Below, piece by piece: positions 7,216-15,092 of a stretch of 64,000 nucleotides of DNA. A model generated the notes under the pieces. That model was not told the DNA's origin. It saw nothing but the letters and a program-made list of their open reading frames with translations, and did not search any database. Each line of letters begins with the position of its first letter. Position 1 is the first letter of the stretch. This DNA comes from DAOUKH01 sp965207995 (GTDB lineage Bacteria; Chloroflexota; Dehalococcoidia; SHYB01): the NCBI GenBank assembly GCA_965207995.1, contig OZ242299.1, forward strand, positions 2,418,001-2,482,000. Direction: 5' to 3'. The translations under genes were made by a program, and so were the position numbers.

Positions 7216-8658
7216 ATGGCCCTGCGAACGGCTGCCCAGTATATCGAGAGCCTGCGGGACGGGCGCACCGTCTACTACCGCGGCCGGCGCGTCGACGACG
7301 TCACCACGCATCCGCTGATGAAGGTCGCCGTCGAGCACGCGGCCATCGACTTCGACCTTGCCGAGGACCCGGAGCACGCTGACCTGGCGGTCGCTGCCGA
7401 CGCCGAAAACGGCGAGCCGATCAGCCGCATGTACCACATCCCGCAGTCGGCGGACGACCTCGTCAAGCGCTCCGACCTCATCGACCTCGCCACCCGCACC
7501 GGCGGCACGATGGTCACCCTCATCAAGGAGATTGGCACCGACGCGCTCTTCGCCCTCCGCAACGTCGCCGCCGAAATGGACGACGCCCTCGGCACGGAGT
7601 ACTCGGAGCGGGTCAAGTCGTTCTATCAGCACTGCGCGCGCAACGACCTCGCCGTCGCCGTCGCGCAGACCGACAGCAAGGGCGACCGAAGCAAGCGCCC
7701 CTCGGAGCAGGAGCACCCCGACCACTACGTGCACATCGTCGAGCGCCGCAGCGACGGCATCGTCGTCCGCGGGGCCAAGGTCCACACCTCGGTCTCCGTC
7801 AACAGCAACGAGCTGATCGTCCTCCCCACGCGCAACCTCGACGAACCCGACGCCGACTACGCCGTCTCCTTCGCCATCCCCATGAACACGCCGGGGCTGA
7901 AGCTGATCACCGCCATCTACACCGGCGACCATGACGACGAGTTCCAGTTCCCCATGGGCTCGAAGCACCGGATGCTGGAGACGCTCACCGTCTTCGACGA
8001 CGTCTTCGTGCCGTGGGAGCGGGTCTTCCTCGCCGGCGAGCACCAATACGCCGGCCCGCTGGCGCTGCGGTTCGTGGACTACCACCGCTTCACCGCGGTG
8101 TCGTACAAGCAGCCGCTGCTCGACCTGCTGGTCGGATCGGCCATCCTCATGTCCGACTACAACGGCATCGCGCGGGCGGGGCACGTCCGGGACAAGCTCA
8201 CCTGGCTGGGGGCCTACGCGCAGGGGGTGAAGGGGCTGCTGCGGATGGCGGCTCACGAGTGCGACGAGATCGTGCCGGGTCAGGCCGTCCCCAACCGGCT
8301 GTACTCCAACGTGGCGAAATGGCATTTCGCCCACGGCTACCACGAGGCCCTGCAGCACGTCCAGGACATCACCGGCGGGCTGCTCGTGACCGCGCCTGGT
8401 AAGGAGGACCTAGAGAGCCCCGAGACGGGGGCCTACGTCGAGCGCTACCTCGGCGGCCGCGCCGGCGTCTCGGCGGAGGACCGCCTGAAGGCGATCCACA
8501 TGATCGCCGAGCTTACCACCGGCGAGTTCGGCGGCTACCACACCGTGCTGGCGATCCACGCCGAGGGGTCGCTGGAGGCCGAGAAGCTGGCGATCTACCG
8601 CGCCTACGACGCCAAGACGGCCGTGCAGTACGCGCTCAAGGTCGCGGGGATTCGCTGA
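7216..8658 (+). CDS. HpaB / 4-hydroxybutyryl-CoA dehydratase-fold flavoprotein
   Basis: A 480-residue protein with the acyl-CoA-dehydrogenase-like fold of 4-hydroxyphenylacetate 3-monooxygenase. AQTDSKGDRSKRPSEQ and DGIVVRGAKVHTS are shared by HpaB and by 4-hydroxybutyryl-CoA dehydratase (AbfD). AbfD needs three cysteines and a histidine for its 4Fe-4S cluster; here the CX3C region reads TGGTMVTLIKEI and the HX6C region reads YHRFTAVSYKQ, so only the histidine remains. A flavin-dependent hydroxylase, or another FAD enzyme, is therefore likelier than the dehydratase. GGAG precedes the ATG. A Trm112-like gene follows by five bases. Confidence 0.82.
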   Translation: MALRTAAQYIESLRDGRTVYYRGRRVDDVTTHPLMKVAVEHAAIDFDLAEDPEHADLAVAADAENGEPISRMYHIPQSADDLVKRSDLIDLATRTGGTMVTLIKEIGTDALFALRNVAAEMDDALGTEYSERVKSFYQHCARNDLAVAVAQTDSKGDRSKRPSEQEHPDHYVHIVERRSDGIVVRGAKVHTSVSVNSNELIVLPTRNLDEPDADYAVSFAIPMNTPGLKLITAIYTGDHDDEFQFPMGSKHRMLETLTVFDDVFVPWERVFLAGEHQYAGPLALRFVDYHRFTAVSYKQPLLDLLVGSAILMSDYNGIARAGHVRDKLTWLGAYAQGVKGLLRMAAHECDEIVPGQAVPNRLYSNVAKWHFAHGYHEALQHVQDITGGLLVTAPGKEDLESPETGAYVERYLGGRAGVSAEDRLKAIHMIAELTTGEFGGYHTVLAIHAEGSLEAEKLAIYRAYDAKTAVQYALKVAGIR

Positions 8659-8663
8659 GCGCC

Positions 8664-8849
8664 GTGCGCAAGGACCTCGCCGAGATACTGGTCTGTCCGG
8701 TGAGCAGGGGCAGGCTCGTCCTCACCATCGAGGTGGAGGACGGCGGCGAAGTCATCGCGGGCACGTTGCACAGCCCCGACAGCGGCCTGACCTACCGCAT
8801 CGACGACGGCATCGCCAACCTGCTGCCGCCCGACCTGGCGGCGGAGTAG
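8664..8849 (+). CDS. Trm112-like small protein
   Basis: A 61-residue protein with GTG start, immediately downstream of the flavoenzyme. MRKDLAEILVCPVSRGRL and GLTYRIDDGIANLLPP match the Trm112/YcaR family, small proteins that stabilise methyltransferases or bind zinc. The usual CPXC is CPVS (Ser14), so a full zinc site is absent. No methyltransferase is adjacent. Confidence 0.75.
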   Translation: MRKDLAEILVCPVSRGRLVLTIEVEDGGEVIAGTLHSPDSGLTYRIDDGIANLLPPDLAAE

Positions 8850-8871
8850 CCTGCCTCGCCGGCAACCGTCC

Positions 8872-10134
8872 CTACGGTGCCGGCTTGTCCTCCAAGGACG
8901 GGGCGGGGGCATCGACCGGGGCTATCGCGTATGGGGTGTAGCCGGCGTCGCGGAGGCGCTGTTGGACCTCTTCGGTGTGCTCGGCGTTCCTGGTTTCCAG
9001 GGTGAGCTGAATTTCGACCTGGCCCAGGTGGACCGAGGGAGAATGCCTGAGATGGCCGATGTCGAGCACGTTCACCTCGGCGCTTGAGACGATGTTGAGC
9101 AGCCGGCTCAGGCGGCCGGGGCTGTCGTCCAAAAGGAAGCGAAGGACGAGGTAGCGGCCCGCGTGGGCGAGCCCGTGCTCGACGACGCGCGCGATGAGGT
9201 TGGCGTCGACGTTGCCGCCGCTCAGCACCACCGCCACCCGCTTCCCGGCTACCTGGAGCTTGCCGCCCAGCACGGCGGCTAGCCCGACGGCGCCGGCTCC
9301 CTCCACGAGGAGCTTGCCTCGCTCCAGGAGGAGCATCATGGCTTGCGTGATCTCTTCTTCCTCAACGGTCACCATCTCGTCCACGTAGCGGCTGACGAGG
9401 GGCAGCGTGATCTTCCCCGGCGTACCCACGGCGATGCCGTCGGCCACCGTGGCCGATCCCTTCACGGTGAGGCGCCGGTCGGCCTTGTAGGAGTCGACGA
9501 GAGCGGAGGCGGCCGCGGCCTGCACGCCGATCACGCTGACGCCGGGCATGGACTCCTTTATCGCGAGCCCGATGCCCGAGATAAGGCCTCCCCCGCCCAC
9601 GGGCACGACGACCGCGTCCAGGTCCTCACCCTGTTCGAGCATCTCCAGGCCGATGGTGCCCTGGCCGGCGACGATCGCCGGGTCGTCAAAGGCGGGGATG
9701 AGCGTGAGATCGCGCTCCCGCGTGATGCGCCGGGCGTGCTTCTGGGCTTGGTCGAAGCTATCGCCCTCGAGGAGCACCGCCGCTCCGTAGCCTCGGGTGG
9801 CCTCGACCTTGGGGATGGAGGCCCCGGCGGGCATCACGATGGTGCAGGGTATGCCAAGATTGCCGGCCGCGAGGGCGACGCCCTGGGCGTGGTTGCCGGC
9901 GCTGGCGGCGATGACGCCCCTGGCCCGCTCGTCGGGGGTCAGGGCGGCGATCCTGTTGGCGGCTCCGCGGACCTTGAAGGAGCCCGCGCGTTGTAGGCAC
10001 TCGGCCTTGAGGAGCAGCTCGCATCCGGCGAGCTCGCTCAGGGAGTGTGCGGGGAGGAGGGGCGTCCTGAGCGCCAGGTCGGCGATCGTGCCCTGGGCCC
10101 GGCGGACGTCCTCCAACGTTACCGACGGCGTCAT
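8872..10134 (-). CDS. ilvA: Threonine ammonia-lyase with ACT domain
   Basis: PLP enzyme that turns threonine into 2-oxobutanoate and ammonia, the first step to isoleucine. Of its 420 residues, the first 320 are the fold-type II catalytic domain, with PLP lysine at 54 (AGSFKVRGAANR) and the phosphate-binding GGGGLISG near 188. An ACT regulatory domain follows at about 330-405 (YLVLRFLLDDSPGRLSRLLN). This one-ACT architecture matches the short IlvA/TdcB-like form, probably allosterically controlled. The ATG at 10134 opens a typical N-terminus. It is monocistronic and convergent with the Trm112-like gene. Confidence 0.92.
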   Translation of the reverse strand: MTPSVTLEDVRRAQGTIADLALRTPLLPAHSLSELAGCELLLKAECLQRAGSFKVRGAANRIAALTPDERARGVIAASAGNHAQGVALAAGNLGIPCTIVMPAGASIPKVEATRGYGAAVLLEGDSFDQAQKHARRITRERDLTLIPAFDDPAIVAGQGTIGLEMLEQGEDLDAVVVPVGGGGLISGIGLAIKESMPGVSVIGVQAAAASALVDSYKADRRLTVKGSATVADGIAVGTPGKITLPLVSRYVDEMVTVEEEEITQAMMLLLERGKLLVEGAGAVGLAAVLGGKLQVAGKRVAVVLSGGNVDANLIARVVEHGLAHAGRYLVLRFLLDDSPGRLSRLLNIVSSAEVNVLDIGHLRHSPSVHLGQVEIQLTLETRNAEHTEEVQQRLRDAGYTPYAIAPVDAPAPSLEDKPAP

Positions 10135-10289
10135 CTTTGTTTCCCTGCGCTACTGCTCATTGACACGTTCCCAATGTACAGCTTGCTACCAAGTTTGCGC
10201 ACGCCGGCGTCTCGAAGGCGCACTCTGGTATACGAACGGCGGCCAGGGCGGGGATCATTGCGTGTTGGGCGGGGACGGGCGCCTGACGG

Positions 10290-10612
10290 GAGCCGCGGGG
10301 TGGTCTGTCCCCTCTCCCGCTGGAGACCCCGCATAGACCGCGACGGCAGCAGTGGATCATCCCTGTAGGGGCGACTCTTGTGGTCGCCCAATCCCTGATC
10401 ACCACCAACCGCCATCGAAACCCGCCGCCCCCTCCCCTGTAGGGGCGCTTCGCGAAGCGCCCGTTCCCCACAACCGGAGTCGTTAGGCAAAGATCTCCCC
10501 TGGGGAAGATCGGTGGCGCGGGGTGGTCTTCCCTCTCCCTCTCTGGGGGAGATTTGAGGAGGGCGCGCGCCGCCAGGCGCGCGAGCGCCCACAGGGCGCT
10601 GCCTTTTATGCG
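10290..10612 (-). repeat. Dispersed multi-hairpin repeat cluster (copy A)
   Basis: The 486-base gap between ilvA and folK holds no gene. It carries two palindromes of the type GTAGGGGCG-CGCCCCTAC (about 10368-10395 and 10440-10465), then CTCCCTCTCTGGGGGAGATTTGA and a GC double hairpin, GCGCGCCGCCAGGCGCGC and GCGCCCACAGGGCGC, at 10562-10601. All of these recur at 18143, 18689 and 33401; here they are inverted relative to those copies. Described under findings. Confidence 0.75.
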
Positions 10613-10620
10613 GCCCAAGG

Positions 10621-11145
10621 TTACGGGCCGCGGGTGGCGTCGAAGGCCACGGCCGCCTCGGCGTCCGGCGCGAGCTCGGCCAGCATTGCGGCGACGGTCT
10701 TGCCGGTCACCGGATGGACGATGCCGGGGTCGATCTCAGCGAGCGGCACGAGCACGAAGGGGCGCTCGCCAATGCCGGGATGAGGAACGACGAGGCCCGG
10801 CTCGTCGAGCGTGAGGGCGCCGTAGAGGAGGATGTCGATGTCGAGCGGACGCGGGCTGTTCTTGGGGCCGGGGACGCGCCCAAGAGCCGCCTCGATTTCC
10901 TGGATGAAGCGCAGCAGGTCGCGGGGGGCCGGCGGCGACGCGCAGCGGCAGACGGCGTTGAGGAAGGGTGGCTGGCGCTCCTCGTACATCGGCGGCGTCT
11001 CGTAGAGCTTCGAGACGCGCTCGACTTCCATCCGCTCGCCGAGCAATTCGACGGCCCGCTCGATGTTGCGCCGTCGGTCGCCGAGGTTCGATCCCAGGCC
11101 AAGGTGCACCCGCGCCGCGCCGTCCCGCGCGGGGGAGGGAGTCAT
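10621..11145 (-). CDS. folK: 2-amino-4-hydroxy-6-hydroxymethyldihydropteridine diphosphokinase
   Basis: Transfers pyrophosphate from ATP to the pterin in folate synthesis. In 174 residues the HPPK signatures are clear: LGLGSNLGDRRRNI near residue 15, LYETPPMY near 47, FLNAVCRC near 61, and the catalytic stretch RPLDIDILLYG near 97, which binds both magnesium ions. The ATG overlaps the stop of folP by four bases (ATGA), so the two are translationally coupled. The stop lies next to a repeat copy. Confidence 0.95.
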   Translation of the reverse strand: MTPSPARDGAARVHLGLGSNLGDRRRNIERAVELLGERMEVERVSKLYETPPMYEERQPPFLNAVCRCASPPAPRDLLRFIQEIEAALGRVPGPKNSPRPLDIDILLYGALTLDEPGLVVPHPGIGERPFVLVPLAEIDPGIVHPVTGKTVAAMLAELAPDAEAAVAFDATRGP

Positions 11146-12026
11146 GCGTCCCGGCTCCAGCCGCGCACGATAGCGTCGCTCATCTTGGCGACGCGGGCCA
11201 TCGCCTTCACGTCGTGGATGCGGACGACGTCGGCGCCGTTGGCGATGGCGATGGCCACGGTGGCCGCGCCGCCCTCGAGGCGCTCCTCGGGCGGCAGGTC
11301 GAGCACCAAGCCGATGGTCGACTTCCGCGACGTGCCGACGAGGATTGGACGTTCGAGAACGCGCAGCTTGGCGAGCCGCCGCAGGAGCTCGAGGTTCTGC
11401 TCCGGCGTCTTGCCGAAGCCGATGCCGGGGTCGACGATGACGTTTTCGGGGGCGACGCCCGCCGTTTCGGCCGCGTCGATGCTCGAACGCAGCGATGCGA
11501 TGACGTCGGGGACGAGGTCGCGGTAGACCGCGCCGCGGCCGTTGTGCATGAGCACGACCGGCGCGCCGGCCTCGGCGGCGACGGCGGCCATGCGCGGGTC
11601 GGCGGCCAGCGCCCAGACGTCGTTGATGATGGCCGCGCCCGCGGCGAGGGCGGCCTCGGCCACGACGGTCTTGGAGGTGTCGACGCTGACCGGGGCGTCT
11701 ACCCGCCGGACGATCGCCTCGACGGCGGGCACGACGCGGCGAAGCTCCTCCTCGGCGTCAACGGGCGCGGCCCCGGGGCGGGTCGATTCGCCGCCCACGT
11801 CGATGAGGTCGGCGCCCTCGGCGGCCATGCGCTCGGCGAGGTCGGCGGCGGCGCCCGGGTCGCCGGCGATGCCGTCGCCGGAGAAGGAGTCGGGGGTCAC
11901 GTTGACCACGCCCATGAGGTAGGTGCGCGAACCCCAGCGAAAGACGTGGCCGCCGATCACGGTCTCGCCGTGGGCTGGGGCCGCGGGGCCTTGGTCCCGT
12001 GAACGGGAGTCGCGGACGGCGCTCAT
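11142..12026 (-). CDS. folP: Dihydropteroate synthase
   Basis: Joins p-aminobenzoate to the pterin pyrophosphate made by FolK. 294 residues from the ATG at 12026 with the TIM-barrel motifs NVTPDSFSGDG, GGESTRPGA, IINDVWAL, VLMHN, DPGIGFGKT, VGTSRKS and RIHDV in order. An upstream in-frame start would add 41 unlikely residues. A -10 (TATAGT, 12038-12033) ends seven bases before the ATG, so the message may be leaderless. It is the first gene of a folP-folK pair and divergent from ligA. Confidence 0.95.
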   Translation of the reverse strand: MSAVRDSRSRDQGPAAPAHGETVIGGHVFRWGSRTYLMGVVNVTPDSFSGDGIAGDPGAAADLAERMAAEGADLIDVGGESTRPGAAPVDAEEELRRVVPAVEAIVRRVDAPVSVDTSKTVVAEAALAAGAAIINDVWALAADPRMAAVAAEAGAPVVLMHNGRGAVYRDLVPDVIASLRSSIDAAETAGVAPENVIVDPGIGFGKTPEQNLELLRRLAKLRVLERPILVGTSRKSTIGLVLDLPPEERLEGGAATVAIAIANGADVVRIHDVKAMARVAKMSDAIVRGWSRDA

Positions 12027-12032
12027 CGGCCC

Positions 12033-12080
12033 ACTATACGCTAGGGGCGGAAGGAGGCCGGACGAGGGCTTTGCTATACT
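12033..12080. promoter_or_regulatory. Divergent folP and ligA promoters
   Basis: On the minus strand TATAGT at 12038-12033 lies just before folP. On the plus strand TGCTATACT at 12072-12080 is an extended -10 that would start transcription near 12087, 55 bases before the ligA TTG. Confidence 0.5.
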
Positions 12081-12141
12081 CGAAACGGTTGCGGATTCGC
12101 TTCGCCGAGCCGCTTCACTTCGAGGCGCAGAGAGGCGCAGA

Positions 12142-14196
12142 TTGGACAAGCCGCAGGCCGCCGCGCGCGCCGAAGAGCTCCGCCGCGTCGTCGCGCATCA
12201 CCTCTACCGCTACCACGTCCTCGACGATCCCGAGATCAGCGACGCCGAGTACGACGAGCTCTTCCGCGAGCTTCAGGGCATCGAAGAGGAGCACCCCGAC
12301 CTCCGCACCCCGGACTCCCCGACGCGGCGCGTCGGCGCGCCGCCCGCCGAGGGCTTCGGGACCGTCGAGCACGAGCAGCCTTTGCTCAGCCTTGCGAACG
12401 TCGTCGACTTCGAGGAGTTGGCGGCGTGGGAGGCCCGCAACCAGCGCCTCGTCGACGGCGCTTCGTTCACCTACGTCTGCGAGCTGAAGATCGACGGGCT
12501 CGCCGTCGCGCTGACCTACGAGGACGGGCTGCTCAAGACCGGGGCCACGCGCGGCGACGGCGTGCGCGGCGAGGACGTGACGCAGAACATCCGCACCATC
12601 CGCAGCGTGCCGCTGACCGTGCCGGTCTCAGCCGATGCCGACCCTCCGCCCCGGCGGTTCGAGGCGCGCGGCGAGGTCTACCTGCCGCGCTCCGGCTTCG
12701 ACCGGCTGAACGCGGAGCGGGAGCGCGAGGGCCTGCCCCTCTACGCCAACCCGCGCAACACGGCGGCGGGGGCGCTGCGCCAGCTCGACTCCCGCGTCAC
12801 CGCGACCCGCCCCCTCGACATCTTCGTCTACGCCCTCGGCTGGTCGGACGGCGACTGGACGCCGCGGGGCCATTGGGAGGCGCTGACGCGGCTTACTGAG
12901 CTCGGCTTCAAGCTCAACCCCCACGCGCGGCGGTGCGCCTCCATTGAGGAGGTCGAGGACTTCTATCGCTCGTGGGTGGAGCGGAAGGAAGACCTCGACT
13001 ACGGCATCGACGGCGTGGTCGTCAAGATCGACTCGTTCGAGATGCAGGAGCGTCTCGGCGTCGTCGCCCACGACCCGCGCTGGGCCGTGGCCTACAAGTT
13101 CCCCCCGACGCAGCGGGTGACCAAGCTGCTGAACATCGGCGTCAACGTCGGACGGACGGGGAGCCTCAACCCCTACGCCATCCTCGATCCGGTCGAGATC
13201 GGCGGGGCGACCGTGAAGATGGCGACGTTGCACAACGAGGATGACATTCGCCGCAAGGACGTCCGGATCGGCGACCAGGTGCTCGTCGAGCGGGCCGGCG
13301 ACGTCATCCCCCGCGTGGTGAAGTCGATGGAGACGGACCCGGAGCGCGCCGAGGTCTACGCGATACCCGAGCGCTGTCCCGTCAGCGGCGACGAGGTCGT
13401 CCGCGACCCGGGCGAGGCCAAGCACTACTGCCCCAACTCGTCGTGCCCCGCGCAGTTCTTCGAGCTGCTGAAGCACTTCGCCTACCGCGGCTCGATGGAC
13501 ATCGAGGGCATGGGCGAGTCGCTGGCGCAGCAGGTGATCGAGGCGGGCTTGGTCGGCGACCTGGCCGGGCTGTACGCGGTCACCGCGGAGCAGCTGGCGT
13601 CGCTGGAGCGCATGGGCGAGAAGAGCGCCGAGAACGTCCGCGCCGCCATCGAGCGCAGCAAGGAGCGCCCGCTCGACCGCCTCATCTTCGCGCTGGGCAT
13701 CCGGCACGTGGGGTCGGAGACTGCGCGGCTCCTCGCCTCCCGCTTCCCCAACGTCGACGCCCTGCGCGCCGCCGAGGAGGACGACCTCGTCGATATCGAT
13801 GGCATCGGTCCCATCGTGGCGCAGAGCATCACCGCCTACTTCCAAGTCGAGAAGAACCTCGAAGTCCTCGACCGCCTCAAGCTCGCGGGGGTCGATCCCC
13901 AGGCGGAAATCGTCGAAGCCCCGGCCGAGGCCGGCCCATTCAGCGGCATGACGTTCGTGATCACGGGCACGCTCTCCACCATGACGCGCGCCGAGGCGGA
14001 GGCCGCCGTCATCGAACGCGGCGGCAAGGCGGGCAGCAGCGTCAGCAAGAAGACCAGCTACGTCGTCGCGGGCACGGCCGCCGGCTCCAAGCTGCGCAAG
14101 GCGCAGGAGCTTGACCGCCCGGTCCTCGACGAGGACGCCTTCCGCGCCATGCTCGATGAGCCGCCGCCCGCGCCCGATGCGGCGCCCGCGTCATGA
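12142..14196 (+). CDS. ligA: NAD-dependent DNA ligase
   Basis: Seals nicks in replication and repair. From the TTG at 12142 it has 684 residues, the usual length. In order: Ia domain, adenylation domain with catalytic Lys116 in ELKIDG, OB fold, zinc finger (412-435), HhH repeats and a BRCT domain (about 603-675). The zinc finger reads C412-P-V-S415 with C430 and C435, so one of the four cysteines is serine. AGAGG precedes the TTG, and the extended -10 at 12072 rules out starts further upstream, although the frame is open. It overlaps pth by four bases. Confidence 0.95.
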   Translation: MDKPQAAARAEELRRVVAHHLYRYHVLDDPEISDAEYDELFRELQGIEEEHPDLRTPDSPTRRVGAPPAEGFGTVEHEQPLLSLANVVDFEELAAWEARNQRLVDGASFTYVCELKIDGLAVALTYEDGLLKTGATRGDGVRGEDVTQNIRTIRSVPLTVPVSADADPPPRRFEARGEVYLPRSGFDRLNAEREREGLPLYANPRNTAAGALRQLDSRVTATRPLDIFVYALGWSDGDWTPRGHWEALTRLTELGFKLNPHARRCASIEEVEDFYRSWVERKEDLDYGIDGVVVKIDSFEMQERLGVVAHDPRWAVAYKFPPTQRVTKLLNIGVNVGRTGSLNPYAILDPVEIGGATVKMATLHNEDDIRRKDVRIGDQVLVERAGDVIPRVVKSMETDPERAEVYAIPERCPVSGDEVVRDPGEAKHYCPNSSCPAQFFELLKHFAYRGSMDIEGMGESLAQQVIEAGLVGDLAGLYAVTAEQLASLERMGEKSAENVRAAIERSKERPLDRLIFALGIRHVGSETARLLASRFPNVDALRAAEEDDLVDIDGIGPIVAQSITAYFQVEKNLEVLDRLKLAGVDPQAEIVEAPAEAGPFSGMTFVITGTLSTMTRAEAEAAVIERGGKAGSSVSKKTSYVVAGTAAGSKLRKAQELDRPVLDEDAFRAMLDEPPPAPDAAPAS

Positions 14197-14801
14197 GGTG
14201 GTTCCGCAGAGGCCCCCGGACCCCGACCTGGCTGGTCGTCGGTCTCGGCAATCCCGGGCCCCGGTACGAGCGCAACCGGCACAACGTCGGCTTCATGGTC
14301 GTGGACAAGCTGGCGGAACGTCACCGGATCGCGGTGGGCCGCAAGCGCCCCCACGCCTTCGTCGGCGAGGGCAACGCCGACCTCGGTGGCGACCCGGTCC
14401 GCGTCGTGTTGGCGAAGCCGCGCACCTACATGAACGAGAGCGGCGAGGCCGTGGTGCGGCTGGCCCAAGCCTCTGGGTCGCCGAAGGACCGCATGGTCGT
14501 CATCTACGACGACCTCGATCTACCGTTAGGCAAGCTCCGCGTCCGTGCCAAGGGCTCGCCGGGAGGCCACAACGGTATCAAGTCGATCGTGGGGAAGCTG
14601 AACACGGACGCCTTCCCCAGGATTCGCGTCGGCATCGGGCGACCCACCGGGGTCGAGGGCGCGGTGAGCCACGTGCTCGGCGACTTCACCGATGAGGAGC
14701 GCGAGCGGATCGGTCCCGCCGTCGATCTGGCCGCCGACGCCGTCGAGTGGGCCATCGCCCACGGCGTCGAAAGCGCCATGAACCGCTTCAACGCGGGGTA
14801 G
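14193..14801 (+). CDS. pth: Peptidyl-tRNA hydrolase
   Basis: Frees tRNA from peptidyl-tRNA released by stalled ribosomes. 202 residues with VVGLGNPGPRYERNRHNVGF (catalytic His in RHNVGF), KPRTYMNESGEAV, YDDLDLPLGKLR and GSPGGHNGIKSI. An extra arginine-rich dozen residues precede the usual start, because the ATG at 14193 overlaps the ligA stop (ATGA). This suggests translational coupling with ligA. Confidence 0.95.
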   Translation: MRWFRRGPRTPTWLVVGLGNPGPRYERNRHNVGFMVVDKLAERHRIAVGRKRPHAFVGEGNADLGGDPVRVVLAKPRTYMNESGEAVVRLAQASGSPKDRMVVIYDDLDLPLGKLRVRAKGSPGGHNGIKSIVGKLNTDAFPRIRVGIGRPTGVEGAVSHVLGDFTDEERERIGPAVDLAADAVEWAIAHGVESAMNRFNAG

Positions 14802-14847
14802 GGGTTGGCGCACACCTTCCGCACCCCGCCGCCGTGCCGCCGCCCGC

Positions 14848-14896
14848 TTGACACGCCCTCCAGGCCCGGCTATCATCATGTCAGAACGTACGTTCT
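14848..14896 (+). promoter_or_regulatory. Strong promoter overlapping a GAAC-N4-GTTC palindrome
   Basis: TTGACA (14848-14853), 17 bases, TATCAT (14871-14876): a near-consensus promoter. At the expected start site lies the 14-base perfect palindrome AGAACGTACGTTCT (14883-14896), which fits the GAAC-N4-GTTC core of Gram-positive LexA/DinR boxes. No convincing coding sequence follows on the plus strand. The controlled product is unclear. Confidence 0.6.
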
Positions 14897-14920
14897 TGGC
14901 CGGGATGCGGCGGCGACACA

Positions 14921-15090
14921 CTGCGGACGCGCAGGAGATGGGCGCTGGGGCCCCGGCCGGGCGCCGGAGTTGGCCTGAATTGCCCTGCGGACGCGCAGGA
15001 GACAGGGCCTTCGCCGGGGCGGGCGCCGGAATTGGCGTGAATTGCCCCGCGGACGCGCGGGAGACAGGGCCTTCGCCGGGGCGGGATTGC
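14921..15090 (+). repeat. Tandem repeat, about 63 bp x 2.7
   Basis: Three copies start at 14921, 14985 and 15047, each opening with CTGCGGACGCGCAGGAGA or a one- or two-base variant and continuing through GGGCGCCGGAATTGGC-type sequence. The unit starts with an imperfect CTGCG-GAC-GCGCAG hairpin. The 291-base gap between pth and the translin-like gene holds only this array and the promoter at 14848. Confidence 0.75.
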
Positions 15091-15092
15091 GC

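Noticed and set aside
7216..8658. Calling this gene 4-hydroxybutyryl-CoA dehydratase
   Set aside because: The three cysteines that hold the 4Fe-4S cluster are absent, although other motifs are shared.
14921..15090. CRISPR array
   Set aside because: Repeats are contiguous with no unique spacers, only 2.7 units are present, and no cas genes are near.
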